This document shows, one piece after another, positions 44,573 to 53,559 of a DNA stretch of 64,000 nt (its first letter is position 1; every line of letters begins with the position of its first letter). The stretch is from Parvularcula bermudensis HTCC2503. GTDB lineage: Bacteria > Pseudomonadota > Alphaproteobacteria > Caulobacterales > Parvularculaceae. The position numbers were made by a program, and so were the translations under genes. The notes beneath the pieces were generated by a model. The model did no database searches. It was not told where the DNA came from and saw only the letters and a program-made list of their open reading frames with translations. The stretch is from the NCBI RefSeq assembly GCF_000152825.2, contig NC_014414.1:744001-808000 (forward strand), given 5' to 3'.

Positions 44573-44739
44573 TGAGGAATTTGGGGGGCACAGGTAGACC
44601 CAAGCCCAACCCTTGCGTATGTGAGCGTCCTCACGGCGGTTCGGATGTGGTAAACTATGTTGGTCGCGGCCGATCGGCGTAGGCAATCGTCTATAGCGGC
44701 CGCAGATGAGAATTGGGCCCCTGGGGCCTACGGAGTTGT

Positions 44740-47367
44740 ATGAGCGAAGAGACGCAGGAAAAATCCGGTGGTGGTCGTCGGCCGCTGACATTGCGGAAGA
44801 CGGAAACGGGAGCGGTGAAGCAGAGCTTCTCCCACGGCCGTACGAAAACGGTCGTGGTCGAGAAAAAGCGCCGCGTTCGTTCCCCCGCGGATGGTGCCGC
44901 CAAGGCGGCCCCGCCCCCGGAAGAAGACGCGCCCGCAAAGCCGAAGGCCCCCGCAAAGGCGGCCCCCACCGCCAAAAATACCGGCGGCGGCCAGCAATCG
45001 CGCGGCAAGCCGAAGGTCCTGCGCCAGCTGTCGCCCGAGGAAAAGAAAAAGCGGGCCGTTGCCTTGGCTCAGGCCAAGAAGCAACAGGAAGAGAAAGAGA
45101 AGCGCGAAGCCGCCGAACGGGCGGCCCTCGAGAAGCGCGAGGCCGAAGAACGGGCTCGCCTCGAAGAAGCGCGCAAAAAGGCCGAAGAAGAAGAGACAAA
45201 GCGCAAGGTCGAAGCTGAAGCCCGCAAAAAGGCCGAAGAAGAAGCCCGCATCGCCCTCGAGAAAGAGGAGGCAGAGCGGCGCTCCAAACAAGAAACCAAA
45301 GCGCGCACAGCGCCCACCGACGGCAAGGTCGAAGCCCCTGAAGCGGAAAAGGGCGACCGGCGGTTTACCAATGAAGAAGATAATCCGCTGTCAGCCCTTG
45401 GGGGCCGCATCAAGCAAAAGCGGAATTTCGCGGCCACCGAAAGCAAGCCCAAAGAGGGATCGAAGCGGCGCACCGGCCGGCTTACCATTGCGAAAGCCCT
45501 TGAGGATGATGAGCGGCAACGCTCCCTCGCCTCAGTACGTCGGGCCCGCGAAAAGGAAAAAGCCGCGCGGGCAAAACGCTCGAACCAGGCCGATCGCAAG
45601 GTGCGAGAGGTGGTTATTCCCGACCTCATCACCGTGCAGGAATTGGCCCAGCGGATGGCGATGCGGTCGACGGATCTGATCCGAGAGCTGATGAAGCAGG
45701 GGCAAATGGTGCAAGCCAATGCCACGCTCGACGCCGATACCGCGCAGTTGATCGTTGAGGATCTCGGGCACAGCGTGAAGCGGGTGTCTGAATCCGACGT
45801 CGAAGAAGGCTTGATCGATAAGCCGTCCGCCGACGCCAATTTGGTGCCGCGACCCCCGGTCGTGACCATTATGGGCCATGTCGACCACGGCAAGACATCG
45901 CTGCTCGATGCATTGCGCCAGACCGATGTCGTCGCCGGTGAGGCGGGGGGCATTACCCAACATATCGGCGCCTATCAGATCAAAGGCCCGAACGGCGATC
46001 CGATTACCTTCCTCGATACGCCCGGCCACGCGGCGTTCACGGCCATGCGCGCCCGCGGTGCGAATGTGACGGACATCGTCGTCATTGTGGTGGCCGCCGA
46101 TGATGGGGTGATGCCGCAGACGATTGAGTCCATTAACCACGCCCGTGCGGCGGGTGTCCCGATCATCGTGGCGATCAACAAGATCGACAAACCGGGTGTC
46201 GATTCGACTCGCGTCAAGACCGACCTCTTGCAGCACGAGGTTCAGGTCGAAAGCATGGGCGGTGAGATCCAGGACATCGAAGTGTCGGCTCTCAAGCGGC
46301 TCAATCTCGATGGCCTGCTCGAGGCGATCCAGCTCCAGGCTGAATTGCTTGAGCTGAAGGCCGATGACAAGCGCCAGTCCTTCGGCACCGTGGTCGAGGC
46401 CAAGCTCGATAAGGGCCGTGGGCCGGTCACCACCTTGCTGGTCCAAGAAGGGGAGCTCCAGCGCGGCGATATCGTTGTCGTCGGCGCCGAATGGGGCAAG
46501 GTCCGCGCTTTGCTGAACGACCAAGGCGATCAGGTCAAAGTTGCCGGCCCGTCTCTGCCCGTAGAGATCCTCGGCCTGAACGGCGTGCCCGAGCCTGGCG
46601 ATCAATTCGCCGTGGTCGCCCACGAGGCCCGGGCCCGCGAGGTTGCCGAATATCGTCAGCGTAAGAAGCGGGAGAAAGCCAATGCGGCGACCGCTGGGAC
46701 GTCGCTTGAGCAGATGATGGCGCAGCTTCAGGATGCGGAGATCAAGGACCTGCCCATCGTCATCAAGGGCGATGTGCAGGGCTCGGTCGAAGCCATTGTC
46801 GGCGCCCTTCAGAAGATGTCCAATTCCGAGGTCCGCGTGCGGATCCTCCACACCGGTGTCGGCGCGATTTCGGAGAGTGACGTCATCCTTGCGGAGGCCA
46901 GCCAGGCACCGGTCATTGGCTTTAATGTTCGCGCCAACAAACAAGCCCGTGATGAGGCGCAACGGTCGGGCACGGAGATCCGATATTATTCGGTGATCTA
47001 TGACCTGATCGACGATATCAAAGGCACGCTCACCGGGATGCTCGATCCCGAATTGCGGGAAACGTTCCTCGGGAATGCCGAGATTCTGGAGGTGTTCAAC
47101 ATCTCCAAGGTCGGGCGGGTGGCTGGCTGTCGCGTGACCGAGGGTCAGGTGAAGCGCGGCTCCTCCGTCAGGTTGCTGCGGGACAATGTGGTCATCCACG
47201 AAGGTCAGCTGAGCCAGCTCAAGCGCTTTAAGGATGACGTCAATGAGGTGCCCGCCGGCCAGGAATGCGGCATGAGCTTCGCCAATTACGACGATTTGAA
47301 AGTCGGTGATGTCATTGAGTGCTTCGATGTCGAACGCGTCGAGCGAAGCCTCGACAGCGTTGCCTGA
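44740..47367 (+). CDS. infB: Translation initiation factor IF-2
   Basis: 875-residue GTPase that places fMet-tRNA on the 30S subunit. Residues 1-285 form a highly charged Lys/Glu/Ala/Arg extension with long helices (many AEEEAR-type runs). The GTPase domain starts near 380 with [16 protein letters not shown] (G1), [16 protein letters not shown] (G3) and INKIDKPG (G4), followed by the IF2 beta domains and the C-terminal fMet-tRNA-binding domain ending in [21 protein letters not shown] 44740 has a CGGAG seven bases upstream; the frame extends to 44713. It is the last gene of the operon. Confidence 0.98.
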   Translation: MSEETQEKSGGGRRPLTLRKTETGAVKQSFSHGRTKTVVVEKKRRVRSPADGAAKAAPPPEEDAPAKPKAPAKAAPTAKNTGGGQQSRGKPKVLRQLSPEEKKKRAVALAQAKKQQEEKEKREAAERAALEKREAEERARLEEARKKAEEEETKRKVEAEARKKAEEEARIALEKEEAERRSKQETKARTAPTDGKVEAPEAEKGDRRFTNEEDNPLSALGGRIKQKRNFAATESKPKEGSKRRTGRLTIAKALEDDERQRSLASVRRAREKEKAARAKRSNQADRKVREVVIPDLITVQELAQRMAMRSTDLIRELMKQGQMVQANATLDADTAQLIVEDLGHSVKRVSESDVEEGLIDKPSADANLVPRPPVVTIMGHVDHGKTSLLDALRQTDVVAGEAGGITQHIGAYQIKGPNGDPITFLDTPGHAAFTAMRARGANVTDIVVIVVAADDGVMPQTIESINHARAAGVPIIVAINKIDKPGVDSTRVKTDLLQHEVQVESMGGEIQDIEVSALKRLNLDGLLEAIQLQAELLELKADDKRQSFGTVVEAKLDKGRGPVTTLLVQEGELQRGDIVVVGAEWGKVRALLNDQGDQVKVAGPSLPVEILGLNGVPEPGDQFAVVAHEARAREVAEYRQRKKREKANAATAGTSLEQMMAQLQDAEIKDLPIVIKGDVQGSVEAIVGALQKMSNSEVRVRILHTGVGAISESDVILAEASQAPVIGFNVRANKQARDEAQRSGTEIRYYSVIYDLIDDIKGTLTGMLDPELRETFLGNAEILEVFNISKVGRVAGCRVTEGQVKRGSSVRLLRDNVVIHEGQLSQLKRFKDDVNEVPAGQECGMSFANYDDLKVGDVIECFDVERVERSLDSVA

Positions 47368-47398
47368 TCGGCGCTGATCCTGTCGCCTAATGAAGATC

Positions 47399-47435
47399 AA
47401 AAATGGGGATGACCATTGCGTCAGTCCCCATTTTT
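47399..47435 (+). terminator. Intrinsic terminator of the infB operon
   Basis: AAAAATGGGGATGAC and GTCAGTCCCCATTTTT pair around CATTGC with one mismatch, and the right arm ends in five T. It lies 32 bases after the infB stop. The operon therefore ends here rather than continuing into rbfA-truB as in E. coli. Confidence 0.88.
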
Positions 47436-47644
47436 GCCGCCCGTCTTGGCAGTGATCGACCAGGACAATGGCATATAGGAATGGCGGTCAACGGCCATCA
47501 GAGGCCGTCAGGATCGCTTATCCCATACCAGATGTTCACGATGACCTGCCGATGCGGCCCGATCCGGCAAGGGGAAATGCGCTCCAACGCCTCGCCGTAA
47601 TCGTTGCGCCCCACCGCTCTTTCGGCTAGCCCTGTCATTCGAGC

Positions 47645-47720
<76 letters not shown>

Positions 47721-47932
47721 TTCCCCACGCTGTCGATTGCCACTATCGGCGTCCGGCAGTGAAGGTTCCTCCCCGTTTCTCCGCCTCACGCCCAAGCGCA
47801 TCCAATGGGCACCCCAGACCCTCAAATCTGGCGGACGGCGACCGAGCGCCCGGCGCGCCTCTCTCCCTGGCGCTTCCTCCCCCCCGGCGGCTGTGCCATT
47901 GTTCCTTGGGTGTTGGCGTCGGGGGGCCTGTC

Positions 47933-48430
47933 ATGGAGTTTTTGCTCAGCCATATTGAGGGGATCGTCACGGGTGCCTCGATCCTTGTTGCAACCGTGAC
48001 GGCGTTTTTCCAATCACAGCGCCTCAAACGGATGAAGCAGGAGGAATTCACCCTCCAGACCCTGTCCTTCCTCATCACGGCCGAAGGGCTGCGTCAGGCT
48101 TTCATCAGGGTCAATCGCGACTCCTTCCGCGGGGAAGACCCCCTCCTTGCGATCGATGATGAGGATATCTTCGCCGCCTATTCGACTCTTCTTGATTTCT
48201 ATACGGATCTTGCCATATCAGTTAAGAACGGGCTTCTCGTTGAGGAAATCGTTCTCAATAATATGGGCTCGGCGATGCTTCGCCATTTTGATTACCTGGC
48301 GCCGTATATCCAGGAAATGCGCACACGATATGATTTCCCGCGATATGTGGGGACCTATGAAGAATTCGTCGAGAATCGGTTGCGACGGGTGAAGAAGCGA
48401 TTTTCGCAAGGGCCGCGCGTCAAAAAATAA
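47933..48430 (+). CDS. Unknown protein, DUF4760-like
   Basis: 165-residue protein with an N-terminal hydrophobic segment (SHIEGIVTGASILVATVTAFF) and then a helical soluble part. The body (QEEFTLQTLSFLITAEGLRQ, LLDFYTDLAISVKNGLLVEE, MLRHFDYLAPYIQEMR) resembles the DUF4760 group, although I cannot confirm the family. ATG 47933 is chosen because the hydrophobic anchor begins there; the frame extends further upstream into the tRNA-proximal spacer. The gene is followed closely by a zinc-binding peptidase-like gene. Confidence 0.6.
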   Translation: MEFLLSHIEGIVTGASILVATVTAFFQSQRLKRMKQEEFTLQTLSFLITAEGLRQAFIRVNRDSFRGEDPLLAIDDEDIFAAYSTLLDFYTDLAISVKNGLLVEEIVLNNMGSAMLRHFDYLAPYIQEMRTRYDFPRYVGTYEEFVENRLRRVKKRFSQGPRVKK

Positions 48431-48505
48431 CGGTCGTCCTCATTGCCCTCTCACACGGAACGGGGCGGTCCGGTGACCGTTTTGAGAGAAGTGTTTGAGG
48501 TCATT

Positions 48506-49561
48506 ATGCACCGTTACCATTGCCCGCAATGCCGTCAGGAAGTCTATTTCCGCTCCTTCTCCTGCGTGTCCTGCCAACGAAATCTTGGATACGCCCCCTT
48601 CACGGATCGGATGATTGCGGCGGATGAAAGCGGCCATTTCTCCGATGGAGCAGCGGGAAATTACCTGCCCTGCCAGAATCGGGCGAACAATGTCTGCAAT
48701 TGGCTGGTGAGCGAGAGTACAGGTCCGCAGCTCTGCGATTGCTGTCAGCATAATTCAACGATCCCCGACTTGACGATCCCTGGGAATATCGACCGATGGC
48801 GGACGATCGAGGAAGCAAAACGGCATCTCTTCTATTCGCTGATCCGCTGGGCCCTGCCCCGGCCGACCGAGGCGAGTGGCGCCCCAGAACCCCTGGTCTT
48901 TGAGTTCCTCGCCGATGAACAGCGGTCCGATGGCTCCATCGCGCCGATCTTTACCGGCCACGAGCATGGCTTGATCACCCTTGATATTGCCGAAGGCGAC
49001 GACGCCGAGCGGGAGAAACGTCGACAAGCCATGGGGGAGCCCTATCGGACCCTTATCGGCCATTTTCGGCATGAAGTCGGCCATTATTACTGGGACCTCC
49101 TCGTGCGGGATGCCGGAAAATTGGCCGCCTTTCGAAATATTTTCGGTGACGAGACCCAAGATTACGCCGCGGCCCTAAAGGCCCACTACGAACAGGGCCC
49201 GCCCCCCAATTGGTCGCAGCGCTATATATCCAGCTATGCCACCTCTCACCCTTGGGAGGATTTTGCGGAAACCTGGGCGCATTACACCCACATCGCCGAT
49301 TCCCTGGAGACGGCCGATGCCTACTCCCTCGCCGTGGAAAACCCCATTTCCGATCACAGTCAGTCGAAGGTCACCTTGACCTTCGACCCCTATCGGGCAC
49401 CGTCCACAAACGATTTGATCAAGGCGTGGGTACCGGTCACCATCGCCATCAACGCCATCAACCGGTCCATGGGACAGCCTGATCTCTATCCCTTTGTGAT
49501 CTCAGAAGAGATTCAGGCGAAGCTCGCCTTTATCCATGACCTCATCCATGGCCCGCGCTAA
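48506..49561 (+). CDS. Zinc-binding metallopeptidase-like protein
   Basis: 351-residue protein of the DUF2248/COG4307 zinc-binding peptidase type. The N-terminus carries C-x2-C pairs (CPQCRQ, CVSCQR), and CDCCQHN with further Cys at 58-90, arranged as zinc ribbons. The catalytic-looking HEVGHYYWDLLVRD motif (HExxH) is at about 193-206, with SSYATSHPWEDFAETWAHY supplying the distal Glu. It is cytoplasmic, without a signal peptide. ATG 48506 has GAGG six bases upstream. The role in vivo is unknown. It sits just upstream of the convergent redox regulator regA. Confidence 0.8.
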   Translation: MHRYHCPQCRQEVYFRSFSCVSCQRNLGYAPFTDRMIAADESGHFSDGAAGNYLPCQNRANNVCNWLVSESTGPQLCDCCQHNSTIPDLTIPGNIDRWRTIEEAKRHLFYSLIRWALPRPTEASGAPEPLVFEFLADEQRSDGSIAPIFTGHEHGLITLDIAEGDDAEREKRRQAMGEPYRTLIGHFRHEVGHYYWDLLVRDAGKLAAFRNIFGDETQDYAAALKAHYEQGPPPNWSQRYISSYATSHPWEDFAETWAHYTHIADSLETADAYSLAVENPISDHSQSKVTLTFDPYRAPSTNDLIKAWVPVTIAINAINRSMGQPDLYPFVISEEIQAKLAFIHDLIHGPR

Positions 49562-49576
49562 GGGCCGGGATCGCGC

Positions 49577-50146
49577 TTACATGGGCGCCCGCTTGGCGAG
49601 GATCCGCTGCAAGGTCCGCCGATGCATCCCCAGCCGCCGCGCTGTCTCCGACACATTGTGGTTACACAGCTCATAAACCCGCTGGATGTGCTCCCACCGT
49701 ACCCGATCGGCAGACATGGGGTTTTCCGGCGGCTCCGGCATCTCGCCCGGGGGGGCAAGAAGGGATTTCTGCACATCGTCCGCATCGGCGGGCTTGGCGA
49801 GATAATCGATCGCGCCCGCTTTGACCGCAGCGACGGCCGTCGTGATATTGCCATAGCCGGTCAGGATGATCGCGCGCGCATCCGGTCGCTTTTCGTGCAG
49901 CTTGTTGACGATTTCGATGCCATCGCCGTCCTCCAGCCGTAGATCCACGACGGCGTAGGAGGGGGCGTGCTCATTGATCAACGCCACCGCCTCCGCCACG
50001 CTTTCGGCCAGGATAGGATCGAAGCCACGCTTCTCCATCGCGCGCCCCAGGCGGGTCCGAAAGGGTTGATCGTCATCGACGATTAGGCACGACTTATCGT
50101 GCGGCAATCTGTCGGGCATGGCTGCCCTATGTGCGGTTTCGCTCAT
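49577..50146 (-). CDS. regA: RegA/ActR-type redox response regulator
   Basis: 189-residue response regulator. The receiver domain (about 20-135) has SCLIVDDDQPFRTRLGRAM, the phospho-acceptor Asp in YAVVDLRLEDGDGIE, and the late LTGYG and Lys-Pro (LAKPADAD). A Fis-type helix-turn-helix ends the protein: NVSETARRLGMHRRTLQRIL. The sequence of that DNA-binding end is the well-known RegA/PrrA/ActR signature. The partner sensor regB overlaps it by 4 bases (ATGA) and a Sco lipoprotein gene is divergent. Expected targets are respiration and other redox functions. Confidence 0.94.
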   Translation of the reverse strand: MSETAHRAAMPDRLPHDKSCLIVDDDQPFRTRLGRAMEKRGFDPILAESVAEAVALINEHAPSYAVVDLRLEDGDGIEIVNKLHEKRPDARAIILTGYGNITTAVAAVKAGAIDYLAKPADADDVQKSLLAPPGEMPEPPENPMSADRVRWEHIQRVYELCNHNVSETARRLGMHRRTLQRILAKRAPM

Positions 50147-51474
50147 AAAGACATTGGCTCCCCGTGAGTGCTTTCCATGTAAATAGGGTTTTCGTGCAGT
50201 CTGACGAGAGGCCATCGCACCTCAACCCAAGCCCCAGAAAGTCGCAGGCGATTTCCGAAGGTCAGGCTGGCGCCCGAGCGCTCAAGCAATGTCTTCGCGA
50301 TGAAGAAGCCAAGGCCAAGGCCCTGCTTACCATTCAGCGCGCGATAGCTGTCGGTCCGCGGGAAGGGTTCACCCAATCGCGACAGGACGTCATGCGGAAA
50401 GCCATGGCCATCGTCTTCAATGGTCACGAACAACGAATTACTGTCCCATGAGGCGGTGACCCTAACCGTCTCCCGCGCGAATTTGACCCCGTTTTCGATA
50501 AGCGTTCGTAGGCCGTAGATCATCGCCGGATTTCTCACGAGCTGATCGGGGGGCGCACTGTCCGACCGAGGGTCGAAGACGAAACTCACCTTTGGTCCTT
50601 TGGGGGTGAGGAAGGGTTTGGCCGCCTCCCGCAAGAGCTCTTCGAGGGCGATTTGCGCATGGCGGGCATCGCCGCTCTCCCCCACTTCGGACAGCCGGGT
50701 GAGGATGCGCTGGCATCGTTGCGTTTGCGAAATGAGGAGCTGAGCATCTTCCTTTAGCGGGCCGTCGGGCAATTCCCGCTCCATCTCCCGGGCGGTGACC
50801 TGGATCGTTGCGAGCGGGGTGCCGAGCTCATGGGCCGCCGCCGCCGCCAGCCCGCCGACGGCGGTCAATCGCTCTTCCCTCGCCAAGACACCATGGGCGG
50901 CGTCGAGGGCCGTTGACAGTCGCCTTTGAGAAATCGCCACCTGGCGCGCATAGGCCGCCGTAAAGACGACCCCCAATAACAACGCTGCCCAAGAGCCCAG
51001 CTCGATCAGCGGGGAGGCCTGCTCCGGCCCCGGCAAGGGAGAGTGCCAAAGGGCGATCAGAGTCAGAACAAGCACGATCCCCACAATCACCACCCCCGCC
51101 CGTCGGATATCAAGGGCAAATGCCGCCAACATCGAGGGAAGAATGAGCCAGACAGCAAACGGATTCCCGATGCCCCCTGTCAGGAACAGGATCCCGCCGA
51201 TCTGTAGGACATCGAAGAGAAGGTGACCGGCCAATTCATTTCCGGCCACCGCCTTGTTAGGTCTCTTTTGTTGCCAGACGAAATAATTGACAGCGGCGCC
51301 GATGGCGATGACAGACAGGATCGGTCCAAGCGGCAGGGGGTAGCCCATGCCGAACCGCACCAGAAGGGTGACCGTCAACTGTCCGATCACCGCAAACCAG
51401 CGCAAATTCGTGATCGTTCTGATCCGGAGGAGTTCCATGGGACGATTGCCGGAGATAGCGGACGACTTATTCAT
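50143..51474 (-). CDS. regB: RegB/ActS-type redox sensor histidine kinase
   Basis: 443-residue membrane sensor. Six hydrophobic segments cover residues about 25-200. The ubiquinone-linked FLTGGIGNPFAVWL motif is present. The dimer/phospho-acceptor box is AAAAHELGTPLATIQV with His at about 228. The redox Cys that RegB proteins carry in a QRC-x-RIL stretch is visible in SQTQRCQRILTRL. The ATP domain ends with GQG-like LNGKQGLGLGFFIAKTLLERSG. The start MNKSS at 51474 is 43 bases from the divergent sco start. The stop overlaps the regA ATG. Confidence 0.94.
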   Translation of the reverse strand: MNKSSAISGNRPMELLRIRTITNLRWFAVIGQLTVTLLVRFGMGYPLPLGPILSVIAIGAAVNYFVWQQKRPNKAVAGNELAGHLLFDVLQIGGILFLTGGIGNPFAVWLILPSMLAAFALDIRRAGVVIVGIVLVLTLIALWHSPLPGPEQASPLIELGSWAALLLGVVFTAAYARQVAISQRRLSTALDAAHGVLAREERLTAVGGLAAAAAHELGTPLATIQVTAREMERELPDGPLKEDAQLLISQTQRCQRILTRLSEVGESGDARHAQIALEELLREAAKPFLTPKGPKVSFVFDPRSDSAPPDQLVRNPAMIYGLRTLIENGVKFARETVRVTASWDSNSLFVTIEDDGHGFPHDVLSRLGEPFPRTDSYRALNGKQGLGLGFFIAKTLLERSGASLTFGNRLRLSGAWVEVRWPLVRLHENPIYMESTHGEPMSL

Positions 51475-51517
51475 GTCCCTAGATAGCGTCGCATCATTCT
51501 CAAAGAGAGGTGACATC

Positions 51518-52099
51518 ATGATCCGCCCCATTGCTCTCGTTCTGACCTTGACCTTGATGGCCTGCGGGCAAGCACCGAACGATCGCCCAATGCCGGGGGC
51601 CATCACCCTCAATGAAGCATTCGACGCCGATTTCGACCTCATCGACGATCAGGGGGAACCCGCGACGGACGAACGTTTTGAGGGCAAACCGATGTTTATA
51701 TATTTTGGGTTTACCGCCTGTCCGGATATCTGTCCGGCGGCGCTTGGCATCATGACCCAAACCCTCGACAGGTTGGGCGCGCAGAGCAAAGCCATTCAGC
51801 CCCTGTTCATTTCCGTCGACCCGGCGCGAGATGACCCAGAGCGGCTTCGGAACCACCTTGCCTATGATGGTCGGATCCTTGGCCTCACCGGATCGCAAGC
51901 GGCGATCGACGACGCGCGGCTGGCCCTCAATTATTATGCCGCCCGGCGTGAGCTGCCGGACAGTGCTCTGGGCTATACGATTGATCACCAAAGGATATTT
52001 TTCCTAACCGACGCGGCGGGGACGCCTGTCTTGGCCTTTCCTGACAGCACCGATCCCGCGCTCCTCGCGAAAGCGATCCGTAGGATTTTAAGCGAATAG
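51518..52099 (+). CDS. Sco1/SenC-type copper lipoprotein
   Basis: 193-residue lipoprotein with signal RPIALVLTLTLMAC ending in the lipobox LMAC. The thioredoxin-like domain holds GFTACPDICPAALG (C-x3-C, about residues 67-80) and a late His in GYTIDHQRIFFL, the Sco copper ligands. Sco proteins supply copper to the CuA site of cytochrome oxidase. The start ATG 51518 has AGAGG seven bases upstream. It is divergent from regB, the senC-regBA arrangement well known in photosynthetic and other alphaproteobacteria. Confidence 0.93.
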   Translation: MIRPIALVLTLTLMACGQAPNDRPMPGAITLNEAFDADFDLIDDQGEPATDERFEGKPMFIYFGFTACPDICPAALGIMTQTLDRLGAQSKAIQPLFISVDPARDDPERLRNHLAYDGRILGLTGSQAAIDDARLALNYYAARRELPDSALGYTIDHQRIFFLTDAAGTPVLAFPDSTDPALLAKAIRRILSE

Positions 52100-52122
52100 C
52101 TGGGGGGACGGCTGTTTCATCA

Positions 52123-52163
52123 ACCAAATGGCGCTACACTCTACTGCAACGCACCATTTTGGT
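52123..52163. promoter_or_regulatory. Inverted repeat upstream of phaZ
   Basis: ACCAAATGGCGC (52123-52134) and GCACCATTTTGGT (52151-52163) are near-complementary arms around a 16-base loop that contains CTGCAACGCA. It ends 17 bases before the phaZ ATG, so it may be an operator or a leader hairpin. A half-match to PhaR-type TGC-rich sites is only suggestive. Confidence 0.35.
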
Positions 52164-52180
52164 CAGCAGGTCACACCATC

Positions 52181-53482
52181 ATGCTCTACACCGCCTACGA
52201 ACTCGGTCATCAGCTCCTCGCCCCCTATAACGCCGCCGCGCGAACCGTTGCACAGACGCTTGAGTCCCTGTTGCCGGAGGATGCGCCCTCGATTGCGGCC
52301 CGGCCCGGTCTCGCCAGCCTCAAGGTTTTTGACAGCCTGACCCGGCGATATGGCAAACCGGATTGGCAGCTGCCCGAAACCTATATCGATGGCCACGCGG
52401 TTCCCGTGAAGATCGAGACGGTCATGGAAAAGCCCTTTGGCAGCCTTCGTCGTTTCGTTCGCGATCCCGATGCCCGCCGCACCGCAGGACGATCGGGTCC
52501 CGACCCGCGTGTGTTAATCGTGGCACCAATGTCCGGCCATTATGCCACCCTGCTCCGGGGGACGGTGGCGGCGATGCTGCCCGACCACGAGGTCTTCATC
52601 ACCGATTGGGTGGATGCGCGCACGGTCCCGGTCTTTTTCGGCCGCTTCAATCTCAATGACTACATCGACTATCTGATCGAGTTTCTCCAAGCGATCGGCC
52701 CCGGCGCCCATACGATTGCCGTATGTCAGCCCGGCCCGCCGCTCCTTGCGGCAACGGCCGTGATGGCCGCCGCGGACGATCCTGCGACCCCTCGCTCAAT
52801 GTCGATTATGGGCAGTCCCATCGATGCGCGGCGCAGCCCGACGGTCACCAATCTCTTGGCGGAGCAACGCGCCTTTGAGTGGTTTGAACAGAATATGATC
52901 CAAACCGTCCCCGCGCCGAATGCGGGGGTCTCGCGGCGCGTCTATCCAGGGTTTCTCCAGCTCTACAGCTTCATGTCGATGAATGCCGAACGTCACAGTT
53001 CCGCCTTCTGGGATTACTTCGAAAATATCATGCAAGGAGACAACGCCTCCGTCGCCAAGCATGAAAAATTCTACGACGAATATTTCTCCGTCTGCGATAT
53101 GACGGCTGAATTCTACCTTCAGACGATACGCGACGTTTTTCAGGAATATCTTCTTCCCCGGGGCCTGTTCTTCCATCGGGGCGACAAGGTCGATTGTTCC
53201 AAGATCACGAAAACCGGCCTTTTGACCATCGAGGGTGAACTCGACGATATTTCGGGTATCGGCCAAACCCAGGCCGCCCACGATCTATGCACGTCCCTGA
53301 GTGCCAGCGACAAGCAGGATTATGTTCAGGAGGGCGCTGGTCACTACGGGGTGTTCAGCGGCTCGAAATGGCGCGAAGTGATCCAACCGCGCCTTGCCGC
53401 CTTCATTCGCGAGCGCTTTGATGAGGCTGAAGAGCGGAAATTCCTTGCCGAGGCGGCGCCGCTTCGGGCGATCAGCGCGTAA
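52181..53482 (+). CDS. phaZ: Intracellular polyhydroxyalkanoate depolymerase
   Basis: 433-residue alpha/beta-hydrolase of the intracellular PhaZ family, releasing hydroxyacids from storage granules. The N-terminus MLYTAYELGHQLLAPYNAAA is typical. LIVAPMSGHYATLLRGTVAA holds the oxyanion region, FITDWVDARTVP follows, and the nucleophile box is AVCQPGPPLLAA (Cys in VCQPG at about 181), as expected for this class in place of Ser. The end block GHYGVFSGSKWREVIQPRL has the catalytic His. No other pha genes lie nearby. It has its own promoter region downstream of sco. Confidence 0.95.
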   Translation: MLYTAYELGHQLLAPYNAAARTVAQTLESLLPEDAPSIAARPGLASLKVFDSLTRRYGKPDWQLPETYIDGHAVPVKIETVMEKPFGSLRRFVRDPDARRTAGRSGPDPRVLIVAPMSGHYATLLRGTVAAMLPDHEVFITDWVDARTVPVFFGRFNLNDYIDYLIEFLQAIGPGAHTIAVCQPGPPLLAATAVMAAADDPATPRSMSIMGSPIDARRSPTVTNLLAEQRAFEWFEQNMIQTVPAPNAGVSRRVYPGFLQLYSFMSMNAERHSSAFWDYFENIMQGDNASVAKHEKFYDEYFSVCDMTAEFYLQTIRDVFQEYLLPRGLFFHRGDKVDCSKITKTGLLTIEGELDDISGIGQTQAAHDLCTSLSASDKQDYVQEGAGHYGVFSGSKWREVIQPRLAAFIRERFDEAEERKFLAEAAPLRAISA

Positions 53483-53559
53483 CAGGCAGCGAGCAGAATT
53501 TGCGAAAGAAGCGGCGCGGCACGCTTTGCCCCGCGTCCTTCCTCGCTTAAGCGGTCTTG

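Noticed and set aside
45532-47400. 622-residue minus-strand ORF opposite infB
   Set aside because: Antisense to IF-2 in a GC-rich frame; no recognisable domain.
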